Of a stretch of 64,000 nt of DNA, positions 8,871 to 16,398 are shown one piece after another. The DNA lies in assembly GCA_016213265.1 (NCBI GenBank), contig JACRBA010000207.1, positions 1 to 64,000 on the forward strand. The letters are read 5' to 3'. The position numbers and the translations under genes are program-made. The number at the start of each line of letters is the position of its first letter. Within the stretch, counting starts at the first letter, position 1. This DNA is from Burkholderiales bacterium (GTDB taxonomy: Bacteria > Pseudomonadota > Gammaproteobacteria > Burkholderiales > Burkholderiaceae_C). The notes beneath the pieces were generated by a model, which had not been told where the DNA came from, ran no database searches, and was given only the letters and a program-made list of their open reading frames with translations.

Positions 8871-11174
8871 ATGCAAGCCACCCCTCCCGCTGCGGCCGCC
8901 GAGGCCGACGACCTCCCCCCTCTCGATGGCGGGGACAACGTGCTCGCCACGCTGCAGGTTGACCTGGACGAGCAGCTGCGCTTCGCGCCCGGCCGCCTCG
9001 TGCTGACCCACGGCGCACTGTGGGCGCGCCTGGATGGCGGCGCCTGGCAGCGCCACGGCCTGTCGCCCGGGCTGGCGCTGCGGCACCACGACCATGCCGG
9101 CGTCGGCACGCTCAGCTTGGTGGACGAGACGCCGGGCGCCGAGCGCCTGCTGGCCACCTGGCGCTTCACGCTGGGCGCCAACGTGCAGGCGCTGCGGCTG
9201 CTCAAGCGCTTCGAGCAGGCGCAGGCCGCCCATGCCCGCGGCGCCGTGCCCGAGGGCGACGACCCCACGCGCTGCCCCAGCTGCCGCGCCCCGCTGCCGC
9301 CCGACAGCGACGAGTGCCCCGTGTGCACGCGCGAGCACAACGAGCCGCCGTCCACCTGGGTGCTGCTGCGCCTGGGGCGTTTTGCCCGGCCCTACCGCAA
9401 GGAGCTCATCGGCGGCTTCCTGCTCACGCTGGCCTCCACCGGCGCCACGCTGGTGCCGCCCTACCTCACCATCCCGCTGATGGACGAGGTGCTGATCCCC
9501 TTCCAGAACGGCCAGTCCATCGACCGCGGCTACGTGATGCTGCTGCTGTCGGGCCTGCTGGGCGCGGGGCTGCTGGCCTGGGCGCTGGGCTGGGCGCGCA
9601 CCTGGCTGCTGGCGCTGGTGTCCGAGCGCATCGCCGCGGACCTGCGCGTGACGGCCTTCGAGCACCTGCTGGGCCTGTCGCTCGACTACTTCGGCGCCAA
9701 GCGCACCGGCGACCTCATGGCCCGCATCGGCTCGGAGACGGACCGCATCTCGGTGTTCTTGTCGCTGCATGCGCTCGACTTCGCCACCGACGTGCTGCTG
9801 CTGGTCATGACCTCGGTGATCCTGTTCTCCATCAACCCCTGGCTGGCGCTCGTCACCCTGCTGCCGCTGCCGTTCATCGGCTGGATGATCCACCGCGTGC
9901 GCGACCGCCTGCGCACCGGCTTCGAGAAGATCGATCGCGTGTGGGGCGACGTGACCAACGTGCTGGCGGACACCATCCCCGGCATCCGGGTGGTCAAGGC
10001 CTTCGCGCAGGAATCGCGCGAGGCCAACCGCTTCCGCGACGCCAACCAGGCCAACCTGGCGGTGAACGACCGGCTCAACAAGACCTGGAGCCTGTTCACC
10101 CCGACCGTGACGCTGCTCACCGACATCGGGCTGCTGGTGGTGTGGGCCTTCGGCATCTGGCAGGTCAGCCGGGGCGAGATCACGGTGGGCGTGCTCACCG
10201 CCTTCCTGGCCTACATCGGGCGCTTCTACGGCCGGCTCGATTCCATGAGCCGCATCGTCAGCGTCACGCAGAAGGCGGCGGCCGGCGCCAAGCGCATCTT
10301 CGACATCCTCGACCACGTGTCCAACGTGCCCGAGCCGGCGCAGCCCGTGCCCGCCGGGCAGCTGCAGGGCGGCGTGCGGCTGGACGGCATCGGCTTCCGC
10401 TATGGCAACCGCTCGGTCATCCGCGGGCTGGAGTTGGACATCCGCCCAGGCGAGATGATCGGCCTGGTGGGCCACAGCGGCTCGGGCAAGAGCACGCTGG
10501 TCAACCTGATCTGCCGCTTCTACGACGTGACCGACGGCCGCATCCTGGTGGACGGCACCGACATCCGCCGCTTCGCCGTGGCCGACTACCGGCGCCACAT
10601 CGGCTTGGTGCTGCAGGAGCCCTTCCTGTTCTTCGGCACCGTGGCCGAGAACATCGCCTACGGCAAACCCGGCGCCACGCGCGAGGAGATCGTCGCCGCC
10701 GCCCGCGCGGCGCATGCGCACGAGTTCATCCTGCGCCTGCCGCAAGGCTACGACTCGCTGGTGGGCGAGCGCGGCCAGGGCCTGTCCGGCGGCGAGCGCC
10801 AGCGCATCTCCATCGCCCGCGCGCTGCTGATCGACCCCAAGATCCTCATCCTCGACGAGGCCACCTCGGCGGTGGACACCGAGACCGAGAAGGAAATCCA
10901 GAAGGCGCTGGACAACCTGGTGCAGGGCCGCACCACGATCGCCATCGCGCACCGCCTGTCCACCCTGCGCAAGGCCGACCGCCTGGTGGTGATGGACCGC
11001 GGTGAGATCGTCGAAGTGGGCCCGCACGACGAGCTGATGGCGCGCCAGGGCGCCTACTGGCGGCTGTACGAGGCGCAGGCCCGCAAGGCCGAGGCCGAGG
11101 ACCGCGACCACGAGGCCGTGCTCATCGCGCAGAACCTGCCGCAGCCGTCGGCGCATGATGTGGTGAGCCAATGA
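8871..11174 (+). CDS. Cyanophycin-locus ABC transporter, fused membrane and ATPase domains
   Basis: This encodes 767 residues. An extra N-terminal domain of about 170 residues carries a zinc ribbon (CPSC at about 135 and CPVC at about 149). Then comes an exporter-type six-helix membrane domain (about 175-460) and an ATPase domain with Walker A GHSGSGKST (about 534), signature LSGGERQ (about 638) and Walker B ILILDEATSA (about 658). It would act as a homodimer in the inner membrane. The N-terminal extension and the DUF1854 gene overlapping its stop are the pattern seen in other cyanophycin loci, where this pair is annotated as cyanophycin-associated. The transported substrate is unknown. The 172-bp divergent gap upstream shows no convincing promoter. 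Confidence 0.9.
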   Translation: MQATPPAAAAEADDLPPLDGGDNVLATLQVDLDEQLRFAPGRLVLTHGALWARLDGGAWQRHGLSPGLALRHHDHAGVGTLSLVDETPGAERLLATWRFTLGANVQALRLLKRFEQAQAAHARGAVPEGDDPTRCPSCRAPLPPDSDECPVCTREHNEPPSTWVLLRLGRFARPYRKELIGGFLLTLASTGATLVPPYLTIPLMDEVLIPFQNGQSIDRGYVMLLLSGLLGAGLLAWALGWARTWLLALVSERIAADLRVTAFEHLLGLSLDYFGAKRTGDLMARIGSETDRISVFLSLHALDFATDVLLLVMTSVILFSINPWLALVTLLPLPFIGWMIHRVRDRLRTGFEKIDRVWGDVTNVLADTIPGIRVVKAFAQESREANRFRDANQANLAVNDRLNKTWSLFTPTVTLLTDIGLLVVWAFGIWQVSRGEITVGVLTAFLAYIGRFYGRLDSMSRIVSVTQKAAAGAKRIFDILDHVSNVPEPAQPVPAGQLQGGVRLDGIGFRYGNRSVIRGLELDIRPGEMIGLVGHSGSGKSTLVNLICRFYDVTDGRILVDGTDIRRFAVADYRRHIGLVLQEPFLFFGTVAENIAYGKPGATREEIVAAARAAHAHEFILRLPQGYDSLVGERGQGLSGGERQRISIARALLIDPKILILDEATSAVDTETEKEIQKALDNLVQGRTTIAIAHRLSTLRKADRLVVMDRGEIVEVGPHDELMARQGAYWRLYEAQARKAEAEDRDHEAVLIAQNLPQPSAHDVVSQ

Positions 11175-11656
11175 GCATCCCGACACCGACCGACTTCCGC
11201 CTGGCGCGTGGTGCGCTCGGCCAGCTGGTGTTCATCGCCGCGGACGGCAGCGAGCACCCGGGCGTGACGCCGGTGCGCGCCTTCCCGGTGGCCGCGCCGG
11301 ACGAGGGCCTGTCGCTGGTCAGCGCCGAGGGCCGCGAGCTGGCCTGGGTGCCGCGGCTGTCGGCCCTGGACGCGCAGCCGCGCGAGCTCATCCTGCAGGA
11401 GCTCGCGCAGCGCGAGTTCACGCCGGTGATCCAGCAGCTGCTGGAGGTCTCCACCTTCTCCACCCCCAGCACCTGGACCGTGCAGACCGACCGCGGCCGC
11501 ACCCAGTTCGTGCTGCGGGGCGAAGAGGACATCCGCCGCCTGCCCGGCAACCGCAGCGCGCTGCTGATCACCAGCAGCCACGGCATCGTCTTCAAGGTGG
11601 CCGACCTGCTGGCCATGGACAGGCACTCGAAGCGGCTGCTGGAGCGGTTTCTTTAG
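11171..11656 (+). CDS. DUF1854 family protein, partner of the cyanophycin ABC transporter
   Basis: This encodes 161 residues and starts on ATGA overlapping the stop of the ABC transporter gene, so the two are translationally coupled. No signal peptide or membrane segment is seen; it is probably cytoplasmic. Features include LVSAEGRELAWVPRLSAL, a central REFTPVIQ segment and the C-terminal RSALLITSSHGIVFKVADL and KRLLERFL, matching the DUF1854 family as found next to cphA genes. No biochemical role is established. Its fixed pairing with the transporter suggests a regulatory or adaptor subunit. Confidence 0.85.
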   Translation: MSIPTPTDFRLARGALGQLVFIAADGSEHPGVTPVRAFPVAAPDEGLSLVSAEGRELAWVPRLSALDAQPRELILQELAQREFTPVIQQLLEVSTFSTPSTWTVQTDRGRTQFVLRGEEDIRRLPGNRSALLITSSHGIVFKVADLLAMDRHSKRLLERFL

Positions 11657-11689
11657 GGCGATTCCGGTCGGTCTGCCGGTTCCGGCACC

Positions 11690-11998
11690 TTATCGGCCGA
11701 ACCAGTCCTCGACCTTCTGAGCGGCTTGGGCGCGCACGTCGTCGTTGATGTAGAAGGCGACCTGGGCCAGGGCACCCATGAGCACCATCAAGTCGTCGCT
11801 GTACCCGACGACCGGCACGACGTCTGGGATTGCGTCGACGGGCATCACCAGATAGGCCAGCGCACCAGCAATGATGGCCTTTGCCCGGGCCGGCGTTTCG
11901 GGACGCTGCCAAGCGAAGTACAGCCACAGCGCCTTTTCGAGCGTTTCGCGGCCGGCCTTCTTGCCCACTGCGACGATCTGGTTCCAATTGATGTTCAT
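11690..11998 (-). CDS. YkvA/DUF1232 family small membrane protein
   Basis: This encodes 102 residues. The start is supported by AAGGAG a few bases upstream of the ATG. It contains the DUF1232 core AIIAGALAYLVMPVDAIPDVVPVVGYSDDL, here seen as ALAYLVMPVDAIPD and GYSDDLMVL, with two hydrophobic stretches and a charged C-terminus (QKVEDWFGR). Members are small, probably membrane-associated proteins of unknown function. It lies downstream of a YaaW-like gene on the same strand with a 104-bp gap containing a GC hairpin (CCGCCGCTTCAGCGGCG), so it may have its own transcript. Confidence 0.85.
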   Translation of the reverse strand: MNINWNQIVAVGKKAGRETLEKALWLYFAWQRPETPARAKAIIAGALAYLVMPVDAIPDVVPVVGYSDDLMVLMGALAQVAFYINDDVRAQAAQKVEDWFGR

Positions 11999-12102
11999 GT
12001 CCTTCTCCTTGGTTCCGGCAGGACGAGTTCGCTCTTCGCGCTCTGCCGGTGCAGCGCGACGAACGGGGTTAATCGGGAGGCCGCCGCTTCAGCGGCGCGG
12101 CG

Positions 12103-12930
12103 TCATGCCCTGGGGGCGGGCAGCTTGGCGCCGCACTCGCGGCACGCGACGACATCGGTCGGGTTGGGCGCCATGCATTTGCGGCAGATCCTGGCCGTCC
12201 TCTTCTGGCGCATGTAGGCGATGTGCACCACGCACGGCAGCGTCACGCGGTACGCAGGGCTCGCCAGCTCGAATGCGGTCCAGGCACCGGTCACGATCCA
12301 GCCGATAGGGCCTGCGAGCGCGGCGACCGTGCGGGCGATACCCACGTTGAGGGTCGCCAAGGCGAACCCCTGGCCCGTCATCTGCAATGCCAGGCGATGT
12401 GCGATCAGCAGCGTGAGGCTGAACGAGCCCACGCCACCCTTGCGGAACGTCTGGACCACGGCGGCGCCGGTCGCGGTACTCGCGGCCGCCAGGCCCGCCA
12501 CGGACCGCACGACGCGCCGTTCTTCGGCGGACATCTTCTCCCAGGCGCGCTCCAGCATCCTCGCAAGCACCTGCAGTTCCATGGATTCAACGGTTTCACC
12601 GACCTCCGGGGCCGCGCCGACGTGGTCGCGGACGTCCTTCACGATCTCCTCGTACGCCACCCCGGCACCCCCGCGGAAGAAGTTCACGAGTGAGTTGCCG
12701 CCGAAGCGCTCGAGTTCGGTGACCATCCGCTCCACGTCAGCCGCCGAGTACGCGCCGCGCGCGCCTCTTGCCCGGGCAGACATCAGCGCCTCCTTGCTTT
12801 CGGTGGACAAGGCCAATCGGCCCCTTCCGTTGTCCGTCAGGTAATCCACCAAGACGTTCAAGTCTTCCGCATCGCAGCCGCGAAGGAACTTGAGCAGATC
12901 CCGGCTTAGGCACGCCGTCTTCGTCATCAT
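12103..12930 (-). CDS. YaaW-like protein with C-terminal zinc ribbon (copy 1)
   Basis: This encodes 275 residues. The N-terminal part (LNVLVDYLTDNGRGRLAL, FGGNSLVNFFRG) and AWEKMSAEERR match the E. coli YaaW/DUF3944-type family. A hydrophobic Ala/Gly/Leu-rich region (about 150-225) ends in LAGPIGWIVTGAWTAF and may insert in or sit on a membrane. The C-terminus adds a zinc ribbon, CRKC...CREC. The start codon overlaps the stop of the regulator gene (ATGA), so both are one operon. It is a paralogue of the gene at 13788. The function of the family is unknown to me; the association with a regulator suggests a stress or defence role, which is only inference. Confidence 0.8.
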   Translation of the reverse strand: MMTKTACLSRDLLKFLRGCDAEDLNVLVDYLTDNGRGRLALSTESKEALMSARARGARGAYSAADVERMVTELERFGGNSLVNFFRGGAGVAYEEIVKDVRDHVGAAPEVGETVESMELQVLARMLERAWEKMSAEERRVVRSVAGLAAASTATGAAVVQTFRKGGVGSFSLTLLIAHRLALQMTGQGFALATLNVGIARTVAALAGPIGWIVTGAWTAFELASPAYRVTLPCVVHIAYMRQKRTARICRKCMAPNPTDVVACRECGAKLPAPRA

Positions 12931-13562
12931 TCGTCCTCGAGATTCGTGGTGAAGCCCATCTGAACGGCCACCAGAAACAGCGCTTCTCTGGAGCCTGTCA
13001 CGTGTCGCCAGTCGATGGAGCTGACCATGGCGCGCACACCTTGCTCCGCCCGCTTCTGGGCCCGGCGCATGAGCCGCGAGTCTTGCAGTCCTATCCCATG
13101 CGGTGGAGTGGTTCGATTCAATTCCGCCGCCATGGCGTCGGCCGCTAGCGTCAGCTCATCGGGGCCGACCGTACGCAGGTCGGGAAGGAGCCCTTTGAGC
13201 TGGTCCACATGCCGTATCACGTCCAGAGCGCTGAGCAGACGGTTCCAGTCTTGCGGAGTCATCAGGAGGAAGGCGGGCGGGATGTTGAGGGTGGCGGCCA
13301 GGCGGCAGAGTGTGTCGAGATCTGGATTCGCCGCCCCGTTCTCTCCCGTGCCGCTGGAGTTGGATGTTGGCGCACGGGTCAGCCGCGTGAGGGTGGAGCG
13401 GGAGATCCCGGCGCTTTCAGCCACCTTGCCCTTGGTAGCCCTCGTCCCTGGCCGCGCGCTGGAAACCAGTTCCGACACGCGAAGGATGCGCTGGACGTTG
13501 TCGCGCAGAGCTTGCGCCTGGCGCCTGTGGGTCAGGGATGCGGTGCTCGAGTTGGGCTTCAT
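12927..13562 (-). CDS. Xre-type helix-turn-helix transcriptional regulator
   Basis: This encodes 211 residues. An N-terminal helix-turn-helix of the Xre/lambda-repressor kind is seen at about 45-105 (KVAESAGISRSTLTRLTRAP, then LDTLCRLAATLNIPPAFLL) with a long serine/asparagine insert between its halves. The C-terminal half (about 110-211) is helical without a recognised sensor domain. The gene is co-transcribed with YaaW copy 1 by ATGA overlap and divergent from YaaW copy 2. Direct repeats in the 225-bp divergent gap are candidate binding sites. It probably represses both arms, by inference from arrangement. Confidence 0.8.
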   Translation of the reverse strand: MKPNSSTASLTHRRQAQALRDNVQRILRVSELVSSARPGTRATKGKVAESAGISRSTLTRLTRAPTSNSSGTGENGAANPDLDTLCRLAATLNIPPAFLLMTPQDWNRLLSALDVIRHVDQLKGLLPDLRTVGPDELTLAADAMAAELNRTTPPHGIGLQDSRLMRRAQKRAEQGVRAMVSSIDWRHVTGSREALFLVAVQMGFTTNLEDE

Positions 13563-13651
13563 GGTGTGCGGCTGAGGTTGGGGCCATCATGGTCGATCGG
13601 CGCAACGACGTCGAGGACGTTTGGTGCGTTTGCGCGTCATGCCGTGTTCCG

Positions 13652-13686
13652 TAAAAGACGCATCGAGGGGCGCATAAAAGGCGCAT
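13652..13686. promoter_or_regulatory. Direct repeat in the divergent gap, candidate operator
   Basis: Two copies of TAAAAGRCGCAT (13652-13663 and 13675-13686, 11 of 12 identical) start 23 bp apart, about two helical turns, between the regulator and YaaW copy 2. The spacing suits a dimeric repressor bound to one DNA face. No confident -35/-10 pair was assigned. Assignment to the adjacent regulator is inference. Confidence 0.4.
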
Positions 13687-13787
13687 CCCAGCTTGCCGTC
13701 GGGGCCTTCGCGGATCGACACTAACTCCACCGCGACAGGGTCGAATCCGGTCCTGGCGGCAAACCCCCTCAACCGGAGAACGTGATC

Positions 13788-14606
13788 ATGGCTGCAACCC
13801 CCCGCGACGACGATGACCTTATGCCGCTGCTTGCCGAAGCGTCGGTCGACGACCTGAGCGTCCTGGTTGACTACCTCACCGACAAGGGCGCAGGCCGCCT
13901 CGCACTGGACGCCGATGTCACGAAAACGCTGACGGTCGCTAGCAAGGCCGGTGCGTTCGGGATCGAGGAGAGGCTGGCGATTGGCGCCGAGATCCAGGCT
14001 TTCGGGGGCAACTCGCTGATTAACGCGGTACGGGGCACCGGCATCCTCTATCGAGAAGTCGTTCGTGATGTGGCAGACCGCCAAAAGGTGGCCTACAACA
14101 ACTTCGATACGGTGGAAACGATCGAAAACGCCATCCTTCTGGTTGTGGCTGAGAAGGCTTGGGAGAAGATGAGCGAGGATGAGCGCAAAGCCCTTGTCAA
14201 GGAACTGGGGCTGAAGAAGACGGTTGGCATTGGTCCCGCCGCTCTTGCGGCGGTTATCGCAGCCATCAGGGCCTCTGGCTTCGCCGCATTCAAGTTTGCC
14301 GCCGTGGTGGCGCAGGTGGTCGCCAAGCAGGTGCTCGGCCGAGGGCTGGCTGTTGCCACTACCGCCCCGTTGATGAAGGGCATGTCCGTGTTGGCGGGGC
14401 CGATTGGTTGGGCCATTGCGGCCGCGTGGACCGCCTTCGATATGGCTTCGCCTGCGTACCGGGTGACGGTGCCTTGCGTGATACAGCTGGCCTACATGCG
14501 CAAGAAGCTTCAGTCCGTCGAGTGCTCACAGTGCGGCGCATGGTCCAGTGGAGACTGCAAGTTCTGCGCAGAGTGCGGCGGAAAACTTCAGCGCGGTAAG
14601 AAGTAA
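13788..14606 (+). CDS. YaaW-like protein with C-terminal zinc ribbon (copy 2)
   Basis: This encodes 272 residues from the ATG at 13788, which is 9 bases after GGAGA; an in-frame GTG two codons earlier is too close to that site. It shares its whole architecture with copy 1: VLVDYLTDKGAGRLAL, FGGNSLINAVRG, AWEKMSEDERKA, a long Ala/Val-rich hydrophobic stretch (about 150-215), LAGPIGWAIAAAWTAF, SPAYRVTVPCV and a zinc ribbon CSQC...CAEC. The paralogues point away from the shared regulator. Divergence between them is large, so this is not a recent tandem duplication. Biochemical function is unknown. Confidence 0.8.
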   Translation: MAATPRDDDDLMPLLAEASVDDLSVLVDYLTDKGAGRLALDADVTKTLTVASKAGAFGIEERLAIGAEIQAFGGNSLINAVRGTGILYREVVRDVADRQKVAYNNFDTVETIENAILLVVAEKAWEKMSEDERKALVKELGLKKTVGIGPAALAAVIAAIRASGFAAFKFAAVVAQVVAKQVLGRGLAVATTAPLMKGMSVLAGPIGWAIAAAWTAFDMASPAYRVTVPCVIQLAYMRKKLQSVECSQCGAWSSGDCKFCAECGGKLQRGKK

Positions 14607-14702
14607 CTGGGCCGGCGCCGCCTGGAGGCCGCACCCTCCTCCCCCAAGATGCGTCGCCTAGGAATGCGTCAGACCCCTCTTGCATAAGGATTGGTGATCA
14701 CT

Positions 14703-14831
14703 ATGTTGCTCGCTTTGATCGGTCTTATTCTCAAGACGGCAGGTTGGACGCTGCTGCTGTTGGTGCTTGCGGTGACGTTTTGGGCGTACGCCCACTACGC
14801 TTTCGTCGATGCCTTCCGCTGGCGGAGGTAG
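14703..14831 (+). CDS. Possible 42-residue single-span membrane peptide
   Basis: The frame reads [20 protein letters not shown] followed by [20 protein letters not shown] and RR, a convincing hydrophobic span with a basic end. AGGA (14687-14690) lies 12 bases upstream, a poor spacing. It sits after YaaW copy 2 and overlaps, on the other strand, the extended 3' end of the ferredoxin frame, so probably only one of the two overlapping frames is functional here. Confidence 0.45.
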   Translation: MLLALIGLILKTAGWTLLLLVLAVTFWAYAHYAFVDAFRWRR

Positions 14832-15156
14832 CCGCTGAGCTTGCATTAGAGCGTGCAGCCACACGACGCGGTGACATCCGTATCGCACCGGGCACCTCGA
14901 GCGTGACATCACCCTCGGGCACCGCCACGCACGGCAGCACCCAGCCCTCGGCGCGCTCCTCCGCGAGCAGCCCGGGCCACTCGACGCGGTAGCGCACCGT
15001 GCCGGCCAGCAGCCGGCAGCCGCAGGTGCGGCAGCTGCCGTTGCGGCAGGAGCGCGGCAGCCGGATGCCGGCGGCCTGGGCGGCTTCCAGCAGGCTCTGG
15101 CCCGCGGCCACCGGCACCCGCCAGCCGGCGGGCTGGATGTGCAGCATGCACGTCAT
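14731..15156 (-). CDS. 2Fe-2S ferredoxin with abnormal C-terminal tail at the island edge
   Basis: The frame gives 141 residues. The first 90 or so are a plant-type [2Fe-2S] ferredoxin: [20 protein letters not shown], cysteines in CRNGSCRTC (C-X4-C-X2-C) and the fourth in WVLPC, then [11 protein letters not shown], where such domains normally end. The last 45-50 residues are basic and Ser/Ala/Thr-rich, unlike any ferredoxin, and are encoded in the lower-GC island sequence. The natural stop therefore seems to have been replaced when the island joined. The start may be 15156 or 15147 (MTCMLHIQ or MLHIQ). It is divergent from the CoA-racemase gene, 58 bp apart. Confidence 0.65.
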   Translation of the reverse strand: MTCMLHIQPAGWRVPVAAGQSLLEAAQAAGIRLPRSCRNGSCRTCGCRLLAGTVRYRVEWPGLLAEERAEGWVLPCVAVPEGDVTLEVPGAIRMSPRRVAARSNASSAATSASGRHRRKRSGRTPKTSPQAPTAAASNLPS

Positions 15157-15213
15157 GCCGGCGATGCTAGCCTGTGGGGCGGTACACAACGACCAGACCT
15201 GGAGGCGACGGCC

Positions 15214-16398
15214 ATGGGACCCTTGCACGGCATGCGGGTGGTGGAACTGGCGAGCATCGGCCCCGGGCCCATGTGCGCGATGCTGCTGGCCGACCTGGGC
15301 GCCGAGGTCTGGCGCATCGACCGCACCGAGCCCAGCGGCCTGGGCGTGCCGGTGCCGCCGAGGTACGACATCCCCGGCCGCAGCCGGCGCTCCATCGCGC
15401 TGGACCTCAAGCAGCCCGCCGGCGTGGAGGCCGCCCGTCGCCTGATCGACCGGGCGGATGTGCTCATCGAGGGCTGGCGCCCCGGCGTGGCCGAGCGCCT
15501 GGGCCTGGGCCCGGCCGACTGCCATGCGCGCCACCCGGGCCTGGTGTACGGCCGCATGACCGGCTATGGCCAGACCGGGTCGATGGCCCACACGGCGGGG
15601 CACGACATCAACTACATCGCGCTGACCGGCGCGCTGCACGCCATCGGCCCGCACGGCGGTGCGGCCGAGGGCCCCGGCGGCGCCGCCCCGGTGCCGCCAC
15701 TCAACCTGGTGGGCGACTACGGCGGCGGCGCGCTGTACCTGGCCGTGGGCATCCTCGCCGCGCTCTGGGAGCGCCAGCGCTCCGGCCGCGGCCAGGTGGT
15801 GGACGCGGCCATGGTGGACGGCGTGGGCTCGCTGCTGGCGATCTTCCATGGCCTGGCCGCGGCGGGCGCCTGGCGCACGGGCGAGCGGGGGGCCAACCTT
15901 CTGGACGGCGGGGCGCCGTTCTACGCCACCTACCGCACGGCGGACGACCGCTGGCTGGCGGTGGGCGCACTGGAGCCGAAGTTCTTCGCCGAGTTCGCGC
16001 GCCGGGTGGGCCTGGAGCCGCGCTTCGTGTCCGGCCAGCACGACCGCGCGCTGTGGCCGGCGATGCGTGCGGAGATCGCCGCCCTGGTGGCCCGCCGCAC
16101 GCGTGACGAGTGGTGCGCCGTGTTCGAGGGCAGCGACGCCTGCGTCACGCCCGTGCTCACGCTCGAGGAGGCGGCCGCCCACCCGCTGGCCGTGCAACGC
16201 CAGGCCTTCGTGGACGTGGACGGCGTGCGCCACCCGGCGCCGGCGCCGCGCTTCGACCGCAGCGTGCCCGAGGCGCCCAGGTCCTCGCCCGAGCCCGGCC
16301 AGGACACCGAGGCCCTGCTGGCCGAAGCGGGCTACACGCCTGAGCAGATCACCACGCTGCTGGCCAGCGGCGCCGCGCGCCGGACAATCGGCGCATGA
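15214..16398 (+). CDS. CaiB/BaiF family CoA protein, probable alpha-methylacyl-CoA racemase
   Basis: This encodes 394 residues from the ATG at 15214, preceded by GGAGG at 15201. Members are type III CoA transferases; those with [13 protein letters not shown] and [16 protein letters not shown], both present, are alpha-methylacyl-CoA racemases that invert the 2-methyl centre so branched acyl-CoAs can be beta-oxidised. The early segment [20 protein letters not shown] is the family's nucleotide/CoA-binding start. The stop overlaps the next start (ATGA), so it is coupled to the Nudix-lactamase gene. A CoA-transferase role cannot be excluded by sequence alone. Confidence 0.85.
   Translation: MGPLHGMRVVELASIGPGPMCAMLLADLGAEVWRIDRTEPSGLGVPVPPRYDIPGRSRRSIALDLKQPAGVEAARRLIDRADVLIEGWRPGVAERLGLGPADCHARHPGLVYGRMTGYGQTGSMAHTAGHDINYIALTGALHAIGPHGGAAEGPGGAAPVPPLNLVGDYGGGALYLAVGILAALWERQRSGRGQVVDAAMVDGVGSLLAIFHGLAAAGAWRTGERGANLLDGGAPFYATYRTADDRWLAVGALEPKFFAEFARRVGLEPRFVSGQHDRALWPAMRAEIAALVARRTRDEWCAVFEGSDACVTPVLTLEEAAAHPLAVQRQAFVDVDGVRHPAPAPRFDRSVPEAPRSSPEPGQDTEALLAEAGYTPEQITTLLASGAARRTIGA

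Larger units (their letters stand above)
11657..14880. other. Lower-GC accessory block inserted between housekeeping loci
   Basis: Codon and base use from about 11.66 to 14.88 kb is visibly less GC-biased than the flanks, with more A/T third positions. It holds a YkvA-type gene, two paralogous YaaW-like genes and a regulator. No integrase, transposase, tRNA or flanking repeat was found. The right edge falls inside the 3' end of a ferredoxin frame near 14,880. The left edge is probably just after the DUF1854 stop. Boundaries are estimates by eye. Confidence 0.5.

Noticed and set aside
11657-14880. A prophage remnant
   Set aside because: No structural phage gene, integrase or attachment repeats were seen; the regulator alone is not enough.
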